The notes under the pieces are model-generated. The model saw only the letters and a list, made by a program, of their open reading frames with translations. It did no database searches and was not told the DNA's origin. The position numbers and the translations under genes are program-made. From Geobacteraceae bacterium (GTDB lineage: Bacteria > Desulfobacterota > Desulfuromonadia > Geobacterales > Geobacteraceae): a DNA stretch of 64,000 nucleotides. The DNA is taken from NCBI GenBank assembly GCA_009773645.1, contig WSYB01000001.1, positions 224,644 to 288,643 of the forward strand, given 5' to 3'. Below, in pieces: positions 54,711 through 63,856 of this stretch (position 1 is its first letter; each line of letters starts with the position of its first letter).

Positions 54711-54799
54711 ATAATTGAGATAGGGCGAACAGGGGAATGGCAGAAACAAACCTGACACTGAGACTTCTCCTCAGATGCTATCGTGGGAGCTATGAATAA

Positions 54800-56203
54800 A
54801 TGGACTCAGTTCGTGCAACAAGAATGACAAATGAACTGCTTAACCAGTTTATTAACGACTGGCAGCTCGTTGAGTATTGTGGCGCCGGGAAATCTGCACT
54901 TGTTTTTAAAGCTGTACGTGGTGACACAACCGCAGCAATCAAATTATTCGATCCAGAGCTTGTAGAAAAGTTTGGGAAAGAAACACAAAAAGCAAGAATT
55001 GAACGAGAGCGTGAGTTAATAGGCAAGGGCCATCCTCATCTAATTAATATTATAGATGGAGGCGAGGATATTGATAAGCAATTACTTTATGTGGCAATGG
55101 AGTACATTGATGCTCCAAATCTTGCAGATGTCATTGAGGATATCCCCCGAGAAAGAATCCGACCAATTATTGCACAAATCGCAAGTGCTGCGAAGTTTTT
55201 GGAAGAATTAAACCTGGTTCATAGAGATATTAAACCTGATAACATCGTTATTGATGAAAAATTTGAAACAGCTATTCTTCTTGACTTGGGCGTTATAAGG
55301 CCGTGCGGCGTTAGCGGTTTAACTGATGGTAGTGGAAAATTCTTTGTGGGGACCTTGCAATATAGCTCACCAGAATTTTTGTTTCGCACAGAAGAGGATT
55401 CTACAGAGGGATGGCGTGCTGTTACATTCTATCAACTCGGTGCAGTTCTTCATGATTTAATAATGCGAAAAAGGATTTTTACAGAGTTCCAAGACCCATG
55501 GGCAAGGCTTGTTGAGGCAGTAAAATATGAAGTGCCAAAAATTGAAGCTCCAGATGTATCTCCAGAGCTTATTTTGCTATCTCAAAACTGCCTTCAAAAG
55601 GACGTTAATCTGCGGAAAAGGCTGGTAACATGGGATGATTTTCAGCAGCATGATAAAAACCTATCCTCGGTAGCTGGGTCAAAAGAAAGAATCAGAAAAC
55701 GGCTACTTGTTGCTGCTGAGGCACCTAGTTTTGATGATGCTGAGGCAGAGCAGAAGGAACGTCTAACCAGAAGGGTTGCAAATGAAATTCAGGCAAAGCT
55801 ACAAGAAATTGTGAGGCAAGAATGTCTGGAAAGCGGTCTTTTCCCTCCGCTGGTTATTCACGAATTTGTGTCAGAATCCCCTAACACGACAGGGTTTGCA
55901 ATTCGATTCTCTGCTTCAAAAAAATTCGGTCTGCATCACGATTTGTGTGTTAATTTCAGAGTGCAGATTCTTGACTATCAGTCGAAAGCTATAGAAATCG
56001 GTTCTAGTGCTCATTTGTGTAATAGCGGAGCAAGTTCGACGCTTGAAAATTTAAACACTATATTTGAAGGCGGTTATTTAGAGGCTGTCGTAAAGGAGCG
56101 CCTTCAGCAGGTATTGTATTCTTCACTAGATTGTGCTCAACTCCTTCAAATTCCTGATAATGCTCCAGATGGCGTTGTTGTTCTTGCCTTGGAAGAGGGG
56201 TAG
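54800..56203 (+). CDS. serine/threonine protein kinase with unknown C-terminal domain
   Basis: Eukaryotic-type kinase of 467 residues with an apparently intact active site: Gly-loop GAGKSALVFKA (28-38), K48 in AAIKLF, catalytic HRDIKPDN (141-148) and DLG (162-164) in place of DFG. The kinase domain ends near 295. The rest (about 310-467) has a charged helical part and a beta-rich end (GFAIRFSASKKFGLHHDLCVNFRVQ) that I do not recognise. No membrane segment. First of three tightly packed genes with low GC content; the helicase gene starts 2 bp after its stop. Probably signals with the other two in a defence-like module. Confidence 0.82.
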   Translation: MDSVRATRMTNELLNQFINDWQLVEYCGAGKSALVFKAVRGDTTAAIKLFDPELVEKFGKETQKARIERERELIGKGHPHLINIIDGGEDIDKQLLYVAMEYIDAPNLADVIEDIPRERIRPIIAQIASAAKFLEELNLVHRDIKPDNIVIDEKFETAILLDLGVIRPCGVSGLTDGSGKFFVGTLQYSSPEFLFRTEEDSTEGWRAVTFYQLGAVLHDLIMRKRIFTEFQDPWARLVEAVKYEVPKIEAPDVSPELILLSQNCLQKDVNLRKRLVTWDDFQQHDKNLSSVAGSKERIRKRLLVAAEAPSFDDAEAEQKERLTRRVANEIQAKLQEIVRQECLESGLFPPLVIHEFVSESPNTTGFAIRFSASKKFGLHHDLCVNFRVQILDYQSKAIEIGSSAHLCNSGASSTLENLNTIFEGGYLEAVVKERLQQVLYSSLDCAQLLQIPDNAPDGVVVLALEEG

Positions 56204-56205
56204 AA

Positions 56206-57360
56206 ATGGATACATGGTGGAAAAATCTAGCAGATCTCAACGAAGAACAAACAGAAGTAATCGGGCTTCCTCTTGAGGGGAGCTATTTAATTCAAGGACC
56301 ACCAGGATCAGGGAAAACAAACCTTCTGGTCCTTCGTGCCAACTACTTGACCATGGCTGGCAAGGATAATCTATACATAATTGTCTTTACCAGAACGTTG
56401 CAAGATTTTATTGCTATGGGAGGTGGTAACTACAAGTTCCCTTCATCAAAAGTTGTCACTTCTACTAAATTCTATCAGGACCTTCTTTATCAGTACGGCG
56501 TAGAATGCAATGCACCTGATAATTTTACCGATGCTCGCACGTATTACATTGAAATGGTCAACGATCTCATTTTAAAGAAAAAGTTGAGCAAAATTATTGA
56601 TGTAATTCTACTTGATGAGTCTCAAGATTACCTTCCTGAAGAGGTGGGTATTTTCCAACGGCTCAGCAACTCCATATTTGCGGTTGCAGACTCTCGTCAA
56701 AAAATTTATCGAGGTGAAGATTCAGTAAGCTTATTAAAAAGCATCGTAACAAAAACCTGCAATCTTCAATTCCATTATAGGAACGGTCGTAAAATTTGCA
56801 ATCTTGCCGATGCAATAGCAAAAGATTCCAGTGAATTTAAATTATTAACTCCAACATCAAATTATAACGAAGCAGCTAGGCCATCATCAGTAGAACAATA
56901 TTGCCTAGATAGCATTAAGGCTGAGGCCAAGGAGATAATCAAACGGTTGGACATTCAACTGAAGGCGTACCCTGGTGAAAAAATAGGTATTGCATGTCCA
57001 AGGATTGAAGAGTTAAATGAAGTTTGGGAGGAAATCGCAGCATCACCATTTGGTCCCATGTCAATTCTACAAAAAGTCCCAACAAATTCTCCTTTTGAGC
57101 CTGAAAAGAGAATATGTGTATGCACATTTCATTCTATGAAGGGCTTGGAATTTAGAGCCCTGCACCTAGTAGGATGCGAATACCTGAAGAAATTTCAACA
57201 CCAGCGAAATATGGCCTACACTGCAGTCACTAGAGCAAAGACCTCGCTTTCGATCTATCATTCTGATACTCTCCCTGGATACTTTCAAGGCGCCTTAAAC
57301 TCACTTTTACCACTACCCGATCTTCCAAAACTAGAAGATGTATTTAAAGGTAAATCCTAA
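56206..57360 (+). CDS. minimal SF1 (UvrD/Rep-like) helicase-type ATPase
   Basis: A 384-residue P-loop protein with the SF1 motifs: Walker A GPPGSGKT (31-38), motif Ia VFTRTLQDF, Walker B VILLDESQD (133-141), motif III-like VADSRQKIYR, HYRN, then motif V TFHSMKGLEF and motif VI YTAVTRAKTSL. The long 1B and 2B insertions of UvrD are missing, so it is about half the usual length. DNA unwinding is doubtful; a nucleic-acid-dependent ATPase switch is more likely. It overlaps the third gene (TAATG). Confidence 0.85.
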   Translation: MDTWWKNLADLNEEQTEVIGLPLEGSYLIQGPPGSGKTNLLVLRANYLTMAGKDNLYIIVFTRTLQDFIAMGGGNYKFPSSKVVTSTKFYQDLLYQYGVECNAPDNFTDARTYYIEMVNDLILKKKLSKIIDVILLDESQDYLPEEVGIFQRLSNSIFAVADSRQKIYRGEDSVSLLKSIVTKTCNLQFHYRNGRKICNLADAIAKDSSEFKLLTPTSNYNEAARPSSVEQYCLDSIKAEAKEIIKRLDIQLKAYPGEKIGIACPRIEELNEVWEEIAASPFGPMSILQKVPTNSPFEPEKRICVCTFHSMKGLEFRALHLVGCEYLKKFQHQRNMAYTAVTRAKTSLSIYHSDTLPGYFQGALNSLLPLPDLPKLEDVFKGKS

Positions 57361-58718
57361 TGTGGATTCTTCGGATAAACAGAAGTCAGTTAGTTGAGAT
57401 TTTTAAGGACGGTGGCGGTAGCTGGCTCAATAGCTATGCACCCTCTTATGTTGATATTCTGCCAGGTGAACCATGCGATAGTAATAATTTTTACCTTGTA
57501 TGGAACTCTCAACCTTCCAAGAATTATTGCATCCCAATTGCAATAATTGTGGATAAAGAATTTCAAAAGGATTTTTTCGCCTGGTCATTGACTTATCTTT
57601 CTCACATATCTCCCCTATCGTCTTATTGTAGAATTATTGATTCAAATACCTTTAACAGTTTGGTTGGGTGTACGCCTACAAATATTAAGCTTCCAGAAGC
57701 TGCTTATGTCTCAGTCATTGCCGCCGAACTTCTTGGCTATGTTGACGGAAATCTTGGGAATATAAATATAACTCACGGTAACGCTTACTCCAGCACGTTT
57801 TCTTTTGCTAGGGTAAGAGCAAAATTTTATCAATACCGAAACGCCTTCCCTGATGACCTCTCAAATGTTTGGTGGAGAACAAGAGCCCTCTCAAACAAGA
57901 AAATTAGTAGGGACTATTTAGGGACATTGAGTGAGATTTGGACGTGCCTAGATGCTTTTGATAACGATCTTCAATGCACGAGTTTGATTAGTGTTGTAGA
58001 ACCTAGTGTTATCTCTGCCCTCGAAGAATACTCTATTAAGGGAGTTATTTCTCCTGCCACCATAAAGAAGCTTTATAAAAATCAAATCATTCTACATGAG
58101 CCCGAATTAGGTATAAATGGAACCTTAGAAAGCAGGGTTACATCCGTTGAAAAGATACTTTCTCAACTCGGCAATCGTCGCACAAACGATAAGAATATTT
58201 CTTTTATTTCTGCCTATATTGTTTCACAGATCAGTCCTGGGACACTTGACCATTTTGAAATTTTGAAACCTTACTCAGAAAACTTTTCATCTGCATATTT
58301 GTGGTTAGGCGTCTTTGCTGGATTACATCCGCAAAGCCGTGTTTTTCAGAGTTTGGGCAATTTATCTAATCGAATATTTAGGGATTTACATCGAGACGAA
58401 CATATACTAGAACGGCCACAATCTGATATTTCATACGTTGAACTTGATATTATTTCGAGTCACATAAAAGACCTTCGTTCTATACCATCACGACACCACG
58501 GATATCTTGACATTGAAATAGCACCATTTATTGTTTCTACTATAAAAATATCACGTAATGACGACAACATACAACCTGATCTTTTTTCAAAAGAATCTCT
58601 TTCAAACAAGGATATTCAATTCGCACTCTATGAGCTAGAAGATTCCTTACGTCGTGCTGAGCAAGTAAAAAAGCGCCTATTTTCTTTTTTGGGGGGATCG
58701 ACCAGGGGTAGAAGATAG
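57360..58718 (+). CDS. unknown protein of the kinase-helicase cassette
   Basis: 452 residues, no domain I recognise, no signal peptide or membrane span. The N-terminal 120 residues are mixed alpha/beta (VDILPGEPCDSNNFYLVWNS), the middle is rich in hydrophobic and Ser residues, and the end is helical and basic (RRAEQVKKRLFSFLGG). It starts inside the stop region of the helicase gene, so it is translationally coupled. Codon use and GC content are like the kinase and helicase genes and unlike the chromosome core. It may be the effector of the cassette. Confidence 0.7.
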   Translation: MWILRINRSQLVEIFKDGGGSWLNSYAPSYVDILPGEPCDSNNFYLVWNSQPSKNYCIPIAIIVDKEFQKDFFAWSLTYLSHISPLSSYCRIIDSNTFNSLVGCTPTNIKLPEAAYVSVIAAELLGYVDGNLGNINITHGNAYSSTFSFARVRAKFYQYRNAFPDDLSNVWWRTRALSNKKISRDYLGTLSEIWTCLDAFDNDLQCTSLISVVEPSVISALEEYSIKGVISPATIKKLYKNQIILHEPELGINGTLESRVTSVEKILSQLGNRRTNDKNISFISAYIVSQISPGTLDHFEILKPYSENFSSAYLWLGVFAGLHPQSRVFQSLGNLSNRIFRDLHRDEHILERPQSDISYVELDIISSHIKDLRSIPSRHHGYLDIEIAPFIVSTIKISRNDDNIQPDLFSKESLSNKDIQFALYELEDSLRRAEQVKKRLFSFLGGSTRGRR

Positions 58719-58774
58719 TAACCAAGTTTTACCAATTTCTTTCACCCAACATAGATTTGGAGACGCGACCCCTA

Positions 58775-59023
58775 TTCGATATTGCGTACACCCTGTTTGC
58801 TAATGAGGAGAATATCCCCTGTCTGCACTTTCTGTTGAATGACAAGAAGGAGTTGATGCATGATAATCAGCTCCTGAAGATTGCCCAGTTGGTGAACCAG
58901 AAAGGTATTCAGTTCGTGGCGTCTATTCTGAAGGACAAGCTGCCGGAAGAGCTAAATCGGGAAGAGTATTTTGTGGTGAAGTTATCGCAGGGGGATAAGT
59001 TGTTTAGGGTTGAGGGCTATTAA
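58775..59023 (+). pseudogene. second copy of the 3' end of the DUF2326 ATPase gene (249 bp)
   Basis: Aligns without gaps to 54462-54710: 219 of 249 bases identical by my count (about 88%). The encoded 82 residues differ at six positions and most base changes are silent. It starts abruptly at TTCGATATT, preceded by AGACGCGACCC (58761-58771), and keeps its own stop TAA. The frame can be read from ATG 58757 (88 residues) but has no Walker A part. It is either the displaced original end or an end brought in by the inserted cassette. Confidence 0.85.
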
Positions 59024-59083
59024 TCTCTGCTGCTATAAATGTGTACCTTTTTGGGCACTGATTAACAATTTCAGGAGGTAGCC

Positions 59084-60217
59084 ATGAAGAAATTTTTGAA
59101 GGGACCTGTTTGCACCACAATTTTCATTGCAATCTCAATTGTATTTACTTCAATTATAAGTTCCGCCGCGAATACTGGCTCTGCAATAAAAATTGGTGCG
59201 GTATTACCTTTGACTGGTGATGGGGCGGTTTATGGATTGAAAGAAAAGGAAGGAATAGACTTAGCTGTCCATGAAAAAAACAATTCAGGTGGCGTAAAAG
59301 GACGCAAAATTGAAATCATCTATGAGGATTCAAAAGGAGAACCGGCTAGCGCCGTTTCAGCAACTCAGAAGCTCATCGCTCAGGATAAAGTAAATGTCAT
59401 TATTGGCGATGCGTTTAGTTCTCCAACGCTTGCAATGGTCCCGATAATAGACAAGAGCAAGGTGTTACTTATGTCGCCCACTGCATCAAGTCCTAAGCTT
59501 ACGAATTCAAGCAAATACTTTTTCCGTGTCTGGCCTTCTGATATCGCAGAAGGTTCAGTGGCGGCAGAGGTAGCCGTTAAGCGGCTGAAACTTAAGAGAA
59601 CTGCCATTCTTCACGGTAACAATGATTACTCAATTGGCTTAAGAGATGTATTCAAAAGTGCTGTTATAAAGTATGGTAAGGAAGTTCCTGTTGTCGAAAG
59701 CTATAATGAAGGTGACACGGACTTTAGAACCCAATTGTTAAAGATCAAATCAAATAATCCCGACGGTATATACCTTGCCGGTTATGCTAAGGAGTTCGCC
59801 AAGATCCTTGTTCAGGCGAAAGAATTAAACATAAAAACGAAGTTCATCAGTTGCGGCACCTTCCATGAGCCGGAAGTTTTGAAAATTGCAGGCAACGCGG
59901 CAGAAGGAGTGGTGTTCGTTCAGCCATTTTTCGATAAAGACAGTAATGATAAGAATATTGTTAAGTTTGTAAAGAGTTATGAAGCAAAGTTCAAAAGCGA
60001 AGCAGGTGTTTACGCTGCACATGGATATGATGCCGCACTTGTTGTTCTATCTGCGATGCAAGGTGGCCTAAGTTCTGATGACGTAAGAAAATCGCTAATA
60101 AAATTAAAGAACCTTCAAGGTGCAACAGGTAAAATTACCTTTGAAAAGGGTGGGGATGTTATTAAGCAGTTTCGAATAATGACCGTTACAAATAACACGT
60201 TTGCAGAATATAAATAG
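59084..60217 (+). CDS. LivJ-like periplasmic branched-chain amino acid/amide binding protein
   Basis: Periplasmic binding protein of 377 residues. Signal peptide (KKFLKGPVCTTIFIAISIVF..., cleavage near SSA-A) and a full type I periplasmic-binding fold: KIGAVLPLTGDGAVYG at the start, NVIIGDAFSSPTLAMVPI, RTAILHGNNDYSIGLRDVF, DGIYLAGYAKEFAKIL and GYDAALVVLSAM. No ABC permease or ATPase gene is near, so it is not an ordinary uptake system here. Good AGGAGG site. It is 8 bp from the membrane protein gene, which suggests it presents a ligand to that protein or serves as a sensor. Low GC content. Confidence 0.88.
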   Translation: MKKFLKGPVCTTIFIAISIVFTSIISSAANTGSAIKIGAVLPLTGDGAVYGLKEKEGIDLAVHEKNNSGGVKGRKIEIIYEDSKGEPASAVSATQKLIAQDKVNVIIGDAFSSPTLAMVPIIDKSKVLLMSPTASSPKLTNSSKYFFRVWPSDIAEGSVAAEVAVKRLKLKRTAILHGNNDYSIGLRDVFKSAVIKYGKEVPVVESYNEGDTDFRTQLLKIKSNNPDGIYLAGYAKEFAKILVQAKELNIKTKFISCGTFHEPEVLKIAGNAAEGVVFVQPFFDKDSNDKNIVKFVKSYEAKFKSEAGVYAAHGYDAALVVLSAMQGGLSSDDVRKSLIKLKNLQGATGKITFEKGGDVIKQFRIMTVTNNTFAEYK

Positions 60218-60225
60218 GGCTTTAT

Positions 60226-61821
60226 ATGTCAATATTTCGTGATGCTTATAAGAAGATCCGCTTTAGAGTAACACAGAAATTCTATGAGCTGGCGTTTTGC
60301 TTTACATTATGTATAAGCTCTTTTGTTTTCTTATGTTCACCTATTGACATACCTCCTGATTTGAAGATAGTTTTGTTCTCTATTTTATTGTTTACATCAG
60401 TAATAGCTGTTGTTGTAACCGTATTTGAAACCGGATGGACAATCATATCTTTGACAATAATACTTGCATCAAGCATAGCGATGGTTTGTTTTATGTATCC
60501 CCAAAATCAATCTTTTACTAGAGTTAGAGTTTCTGCGATATTGCCATCCAATTCCCTTCCAAACCAATCACGAAAGCAACATATTGTATTTGATGTAATA
60601 TCCACTACTGCCCTTTCACCGCATATTGGTAATCAGGCAGCAGTGAAATCATTTGAGGATCACGGAAAAGTTGTAATAACTTTCATTGGCTTAATCATAA
60701 CAATACTCGCGCTGCTATACGGCGAAAAAATGAAGAATTTGTTTCAAATGGACAAAAAGGTGGACGAAATTTCACGACTAACTATTGCAAATGCCGAACT
60801 TGCATTGACTCACCTTCCAGATGTTTCAGAAAGTCATCAAGTGTCAAAATGTGCTTATGATACTATAAAATTAATTGACAATATTGTATTTACTGAAGGC
60901 AGTTATGTTTTAGATTATTTAGACAAAATAGGTAACGGCGCAACCCTGCGTTTTTCACGCGCAATCAAATACTATGCTGATGGACGTTTTGGCGAAACTA
61001 TAACTGAATTAGAGGACTTAATAAAGCATAGAAAAATTAATCCTAATTTGTTGTGTGAAGTGTATTATTGGCTTGGCATTGCTTATAGGCAGAATGGAGA
61101 AGGAGATAAGGACAATTATCCTAAATCAATAAAAGCATTTACTGCTTTATATGCACAAAAAAACAGTGTTCAAAAAATTAATGCAAAATATGGTATTGCG
61201 TTAACTTTATTTTCTTTGCACAAAACCAACATATGGTATGGTTCAGATTCAAAGTATCAGAATAATGTATTGAATAAATTGATAACGATACGAAATTTTG
61301 CGGATAATAAATTCACTTGGCCAACATTACAGAATGAGAACTTTTGTTTGGAAGGAGCTAAACTACTTATAAATGACGTACTCGAGTCAAATCCATTCCA
61401 CTATTCAGCAATACTTTATTCTATACTACTTGACGGGTTCAAAAAATATAACGGATGCAATGAAAAGCCTCCTGTAATTAAATTAACCGATATGTCTAGC
61501 GATGAAGAACGTACCAAGACAAAAATGAGGCTTGTAACGCTACTAACTTTTTTGAGAAAGGAGGGGCATAAAAATTATAATATTAAGGCAAACTACTTCG
61601 TCGTCGAGGCATTAGTTCTATATTCACTAGGACAAAGTAAGCAGATAGAGGCATTGCTCAAACATGCTGCCTCATCTTCCAACCTTTTTAAGGAAGTTAT
61701 GAAAAATAAGGCGACTATTTTTTCAGACATAAGCATTAAACAAATACAGATTGATGAATTCAATAAACAAATAGATAACTTGAAGAAAACACTTTTGCCT
61801 GAGGTTGTTTGTGCCAGTTAA
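60226..61821 (+). CDS. membrane protein with helical repeat (TPR-like) cytoplasmic region
   Basis: Unrecognised 531-residue protein. Three membrane segments lie in the first 85 residues (LCISSFVFLCSPI, VLFSILLFTSVIAVVVTVF, ISLTIILASSIAMVCFM) and a fourth near 145-160 (VVITFIGLIITILALLYG). The remaining 370 residues are helical; ALTHLPDVSESHQ, RFGETITELEDLIKH and LLCEVYYWLGIAYRQNGEGD look like TPR units. It overlaps the radical SAM gene by 11 to 17 bp, so the two are coupled. Possible receptor for the binding protein upstream. Very AT-rich. Confidence 0.65.
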   Translation: MSIFRDAYKKIRFRVTQKFYELAFCFTLCISSFVFLCSPIDIPPDLKIVLFSILLFTSVIAVVVTVFETGWTIISLTIILASSIAMVCFMYPQNQSFTRVRVSAILPSNSLPNQSRKQHIVFDVISTTALSPHIGNQAAVKSFEDHGKVVITFIGLIITILALLYGEKMKNLFQMDKKVDEISRLTIANAELALTHLPDVSESHQVSKCAYDTIKLIDNIVFTEGSYVLDYLDKIGNGATLRFSRAIKYYADGRFGETITELEDLIKHRKINPNLLCEVYYWLGIAYRQNGEGDKDNYPKSIKAFTALYAQKNSVQKINAKYGIALTLFSLHKTNIWYGSDSKYQNNVLNKLITIRNFADNKFTWPTLQNENFCLEGAKLLINDVLESNPFHYSAILYSILLDGFKKYNGCNEKPPVIKLTDMSSDEERTKTKMRLVTLLTFLRKEGHKNYNIKANYFVVEALVLYSLGQSKQIEALLKHAASSSNLFKEVMKNKATIFSDISIKQIQIDEFNKQIDNLKKTLLPEVVCAS

Positions 61822-63856
61822 GACATTATTAATATTTCCGCCTAATTTCTCAATTGATCAACCATACCTTAGCACTCCAATGCTCAAGGCATTTCTTCGT
61901 ACTAATGGGCAAAAATCAGTCGATCAATTTGATGCTAACATTGATGCCTTTTATTTTTTTACGAAAGTACAATTTATAAGAAAATGTCATAGTACAGTAG
62001 TTAAAAAAATTGAAAAGTTGGAAAGTGGGCTTTTCAGTTCAAGCAGAGCAAAGAAAGAAATATACAATTTCCTGTGCGAGGCAGACCTTTATTTCACTGT
62101 TGTCATCAAAAATATTAACAAATCTATCTCTTATTTCACAAGCAATGTATTTAGTGATATTGAAGAATACAACTTCCACAAAAACGTCATCGAACGTGCA
62201 TTTGATATAATATCTGCCGCTTATTACCCTACACAGATAAATACCAAAGATTTTGCTATGCGATTCTCTAATCAAGTCTTTAAAGAAATTATACAAGCGA
62301 CTAAATCAAAAGAAAATCCATATATCGAATATTACAACGAAGCATTAATCGGCAGGATCGGGGATAAGGGTTACAGTGTGGTTGGTGTTTCAGTCACAGC
62401 ACTGTCTCAGATTATACCTGCGCTCACCCTTGCCGCCCTACTTAAGAAACAACTCCCACGGGTTAAAATTATTTTTGGCGGGCAGGTTTTTAATCGGCTA
62501 GAAGAAAACATAAAACAATTACCTGTATTTTTTAGGTATGTGGATTACCTCATTCTCGGCGAAGGAGAAACTCCCCTTCTTGAATTACTCGGCCACATTG
62601 AAGGCATAAAAACCATTTCAGAAGTACCCAACCTCATGTACTTCGACAAGGGAAAAAAGCTTGTTGTAGAAACGGAAGCAAAGAGCCAGGAAGATGTTTC
62701 TCAATTTCCCTCACCTGACTATGATGGACTACCGCTTTCTCGCTATCTTTCTCCAGCGCCTGTATTGTCGTACCAGCCCGCTCGTGGTTGTTATTGGAAT
62801 AAATGCACGTTTTGTAACCAATATCTTATCGCAGGCAAAGGTTTGCGAAGTAAAAATGCTCAGAATATAGTTAAGGATCTGAAGTTTTTGTCGAAAAGAT
62901 ATAATACCAGCTATTTCTCCATCGTAAACGAATCACTTCCGCCAGCGACACTGCGAAGCATGTCTGAAGTGCTGATTAAGGAACAACAGAATATTAAGTG
63001 GTATGCCGGGGCACGATTTGACAACGCCTTTGATCGACAGACGTTGGAATTGATGAAAAAAAGTGGTTGTGAAAAGCTTTATTTAGGTCTTGAAAGCGGT
63101 TATCAGGCAACACTTAATGAAATGAATAAGGGTATTATCCTTAAAAATGTAAGGCAGATATTGCATGCCTCATCTGAGATTGGCATAGGCATTCATCTAT
63201 TTATAATGATAGGTTTCCCGACGGAAACTGAGGCGGGGTTCGAATATTCCAGACAATTTATCAGAGAGATTGTTAGTCTCGTTGATAAAAATAAGTTTTC
63301 TCATTATATAAGTGTCTACCAATTGAAGCCGCAAACCCCTGTGATTAAACAGCCAGATCAGTTTAACATAAAAACCGTCTTTAAAAGAGAAGGTTATGAC
63401 CTTGAATACCTATATGGTTATGATCGTTTGGATTCGCCGTTAAATGTCGATTACGAACGGGCTAGGGGTGAATTAGAAATGATGATAGACGACCTAGTTG
63501 GCCCTAAATCGTATCCGGAAAATATCAGCCACTTCCTAACGTTTAACAACACTCAGGTTGAACGGAAAGAAAGTAAACCTACTGCTTATTATATAGGCCC
63601 CCATTTGGCAGGGAAATTATTTAAAAATTACGCTGGGTTAGCTGTGACATTCTTGATTTATGATTTCTGCTGTGATAATCTATTTACTACATCTAGCGAG
63701 GCAGTTATGCGCTACCTGCTGTCGTTAAAAGAGGATTTTACAGACGATGAATTCGTTGCCAAGCTTGTCAACGAATTCAAAATAGAGGCAGATGATGTGA
63801 ATTTATTTTTTAATGATTTGAAAAGAAATCACATAATAAAAAGGAGATTGTCATGA
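61811..63856 (+). CDS. B12-type radical SAM protein with possible PqqD-like C-terminal domain
   Basis: Radical SAM enzyme of about 681 residues (GTG 61811; TTG 61805 also possible). A helical N-terminal region is followed by a cobalamin-binding-like Rossmann domain (about 190-270, VVGVSVTALSQ, KIIFGGQVF, LILGEGETPLLELL); the DxHxxG cobalamin motif is not seen. The radical SAM core has the cluster-binding set C-x4-C-x2-C (GCYWNKCTFCN, Cys 327, 332, 335), one residue longer than usual, and KLYLGLESG. The end (about 630-681, SLKEDFTDDEFVAKLVNEF ... LKRNHIIKRR) resembles a PqqD-like peptide-recognition domain. Its stop overlaps the peptide gene (ATGA). Confidence 0.8.
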   Translation: MPVKTLLIFPPNFSIDQPYLSTPMLKAFLRTNGQKSVDQFDANIDAFYFFTKVQFIRKCHSTVVKKIEKLESGLFSSSRAKKEIYNFLCEADLYFTVVIKNINKSISYFTSNVFSDIEEYNFHKNVIERAFDIISAAYYPTQINTKDFAMRFSNQVFKEIIQATKSKENPYIEYYNEALIGRIGDKGYSVVGVSVTALSQIIPALTLAALLKKQLPRVKIIFGGQVFNRLEENIKQLPVFFRYVDYLILGEGETPLLELLGHIEGIKTISEVPNLMYFDKGKKLVVETEAKSQEDVSQFPSPDYDGLPLSRYLSPAPVLSYQPARGCYWNKCTFCNQYLIAGKGLRSKNAQNIVKDLKFLSKRYNTSYFSIVNESLPPATLRSMSEVLIKEQQNIKWYAGARFDNAFDRQTLELMKKSGCEKLYLGLESGYQATLNEMNKGIILKNVRQILHASSEIGIGIHLFIMIGFPTETEAGFEYSRQFIREIVSLVDKNKFSHYISVYQLKPQTPVIKQPDQFNIKTVFKREGYDLEYLYGYDRLDSPLNVDYERARGELEMMIDDLVGPKSYPENISHFLTFNNTQVERKESKPTAYYIGPHLAGKLFKNYAGLAVTFLIYDFCCDNLFTTSSEAVMRYLLSLKEDFTDDEFVAKLVNEFKIEADDVNLFFNDLKRNHIIKRRLS

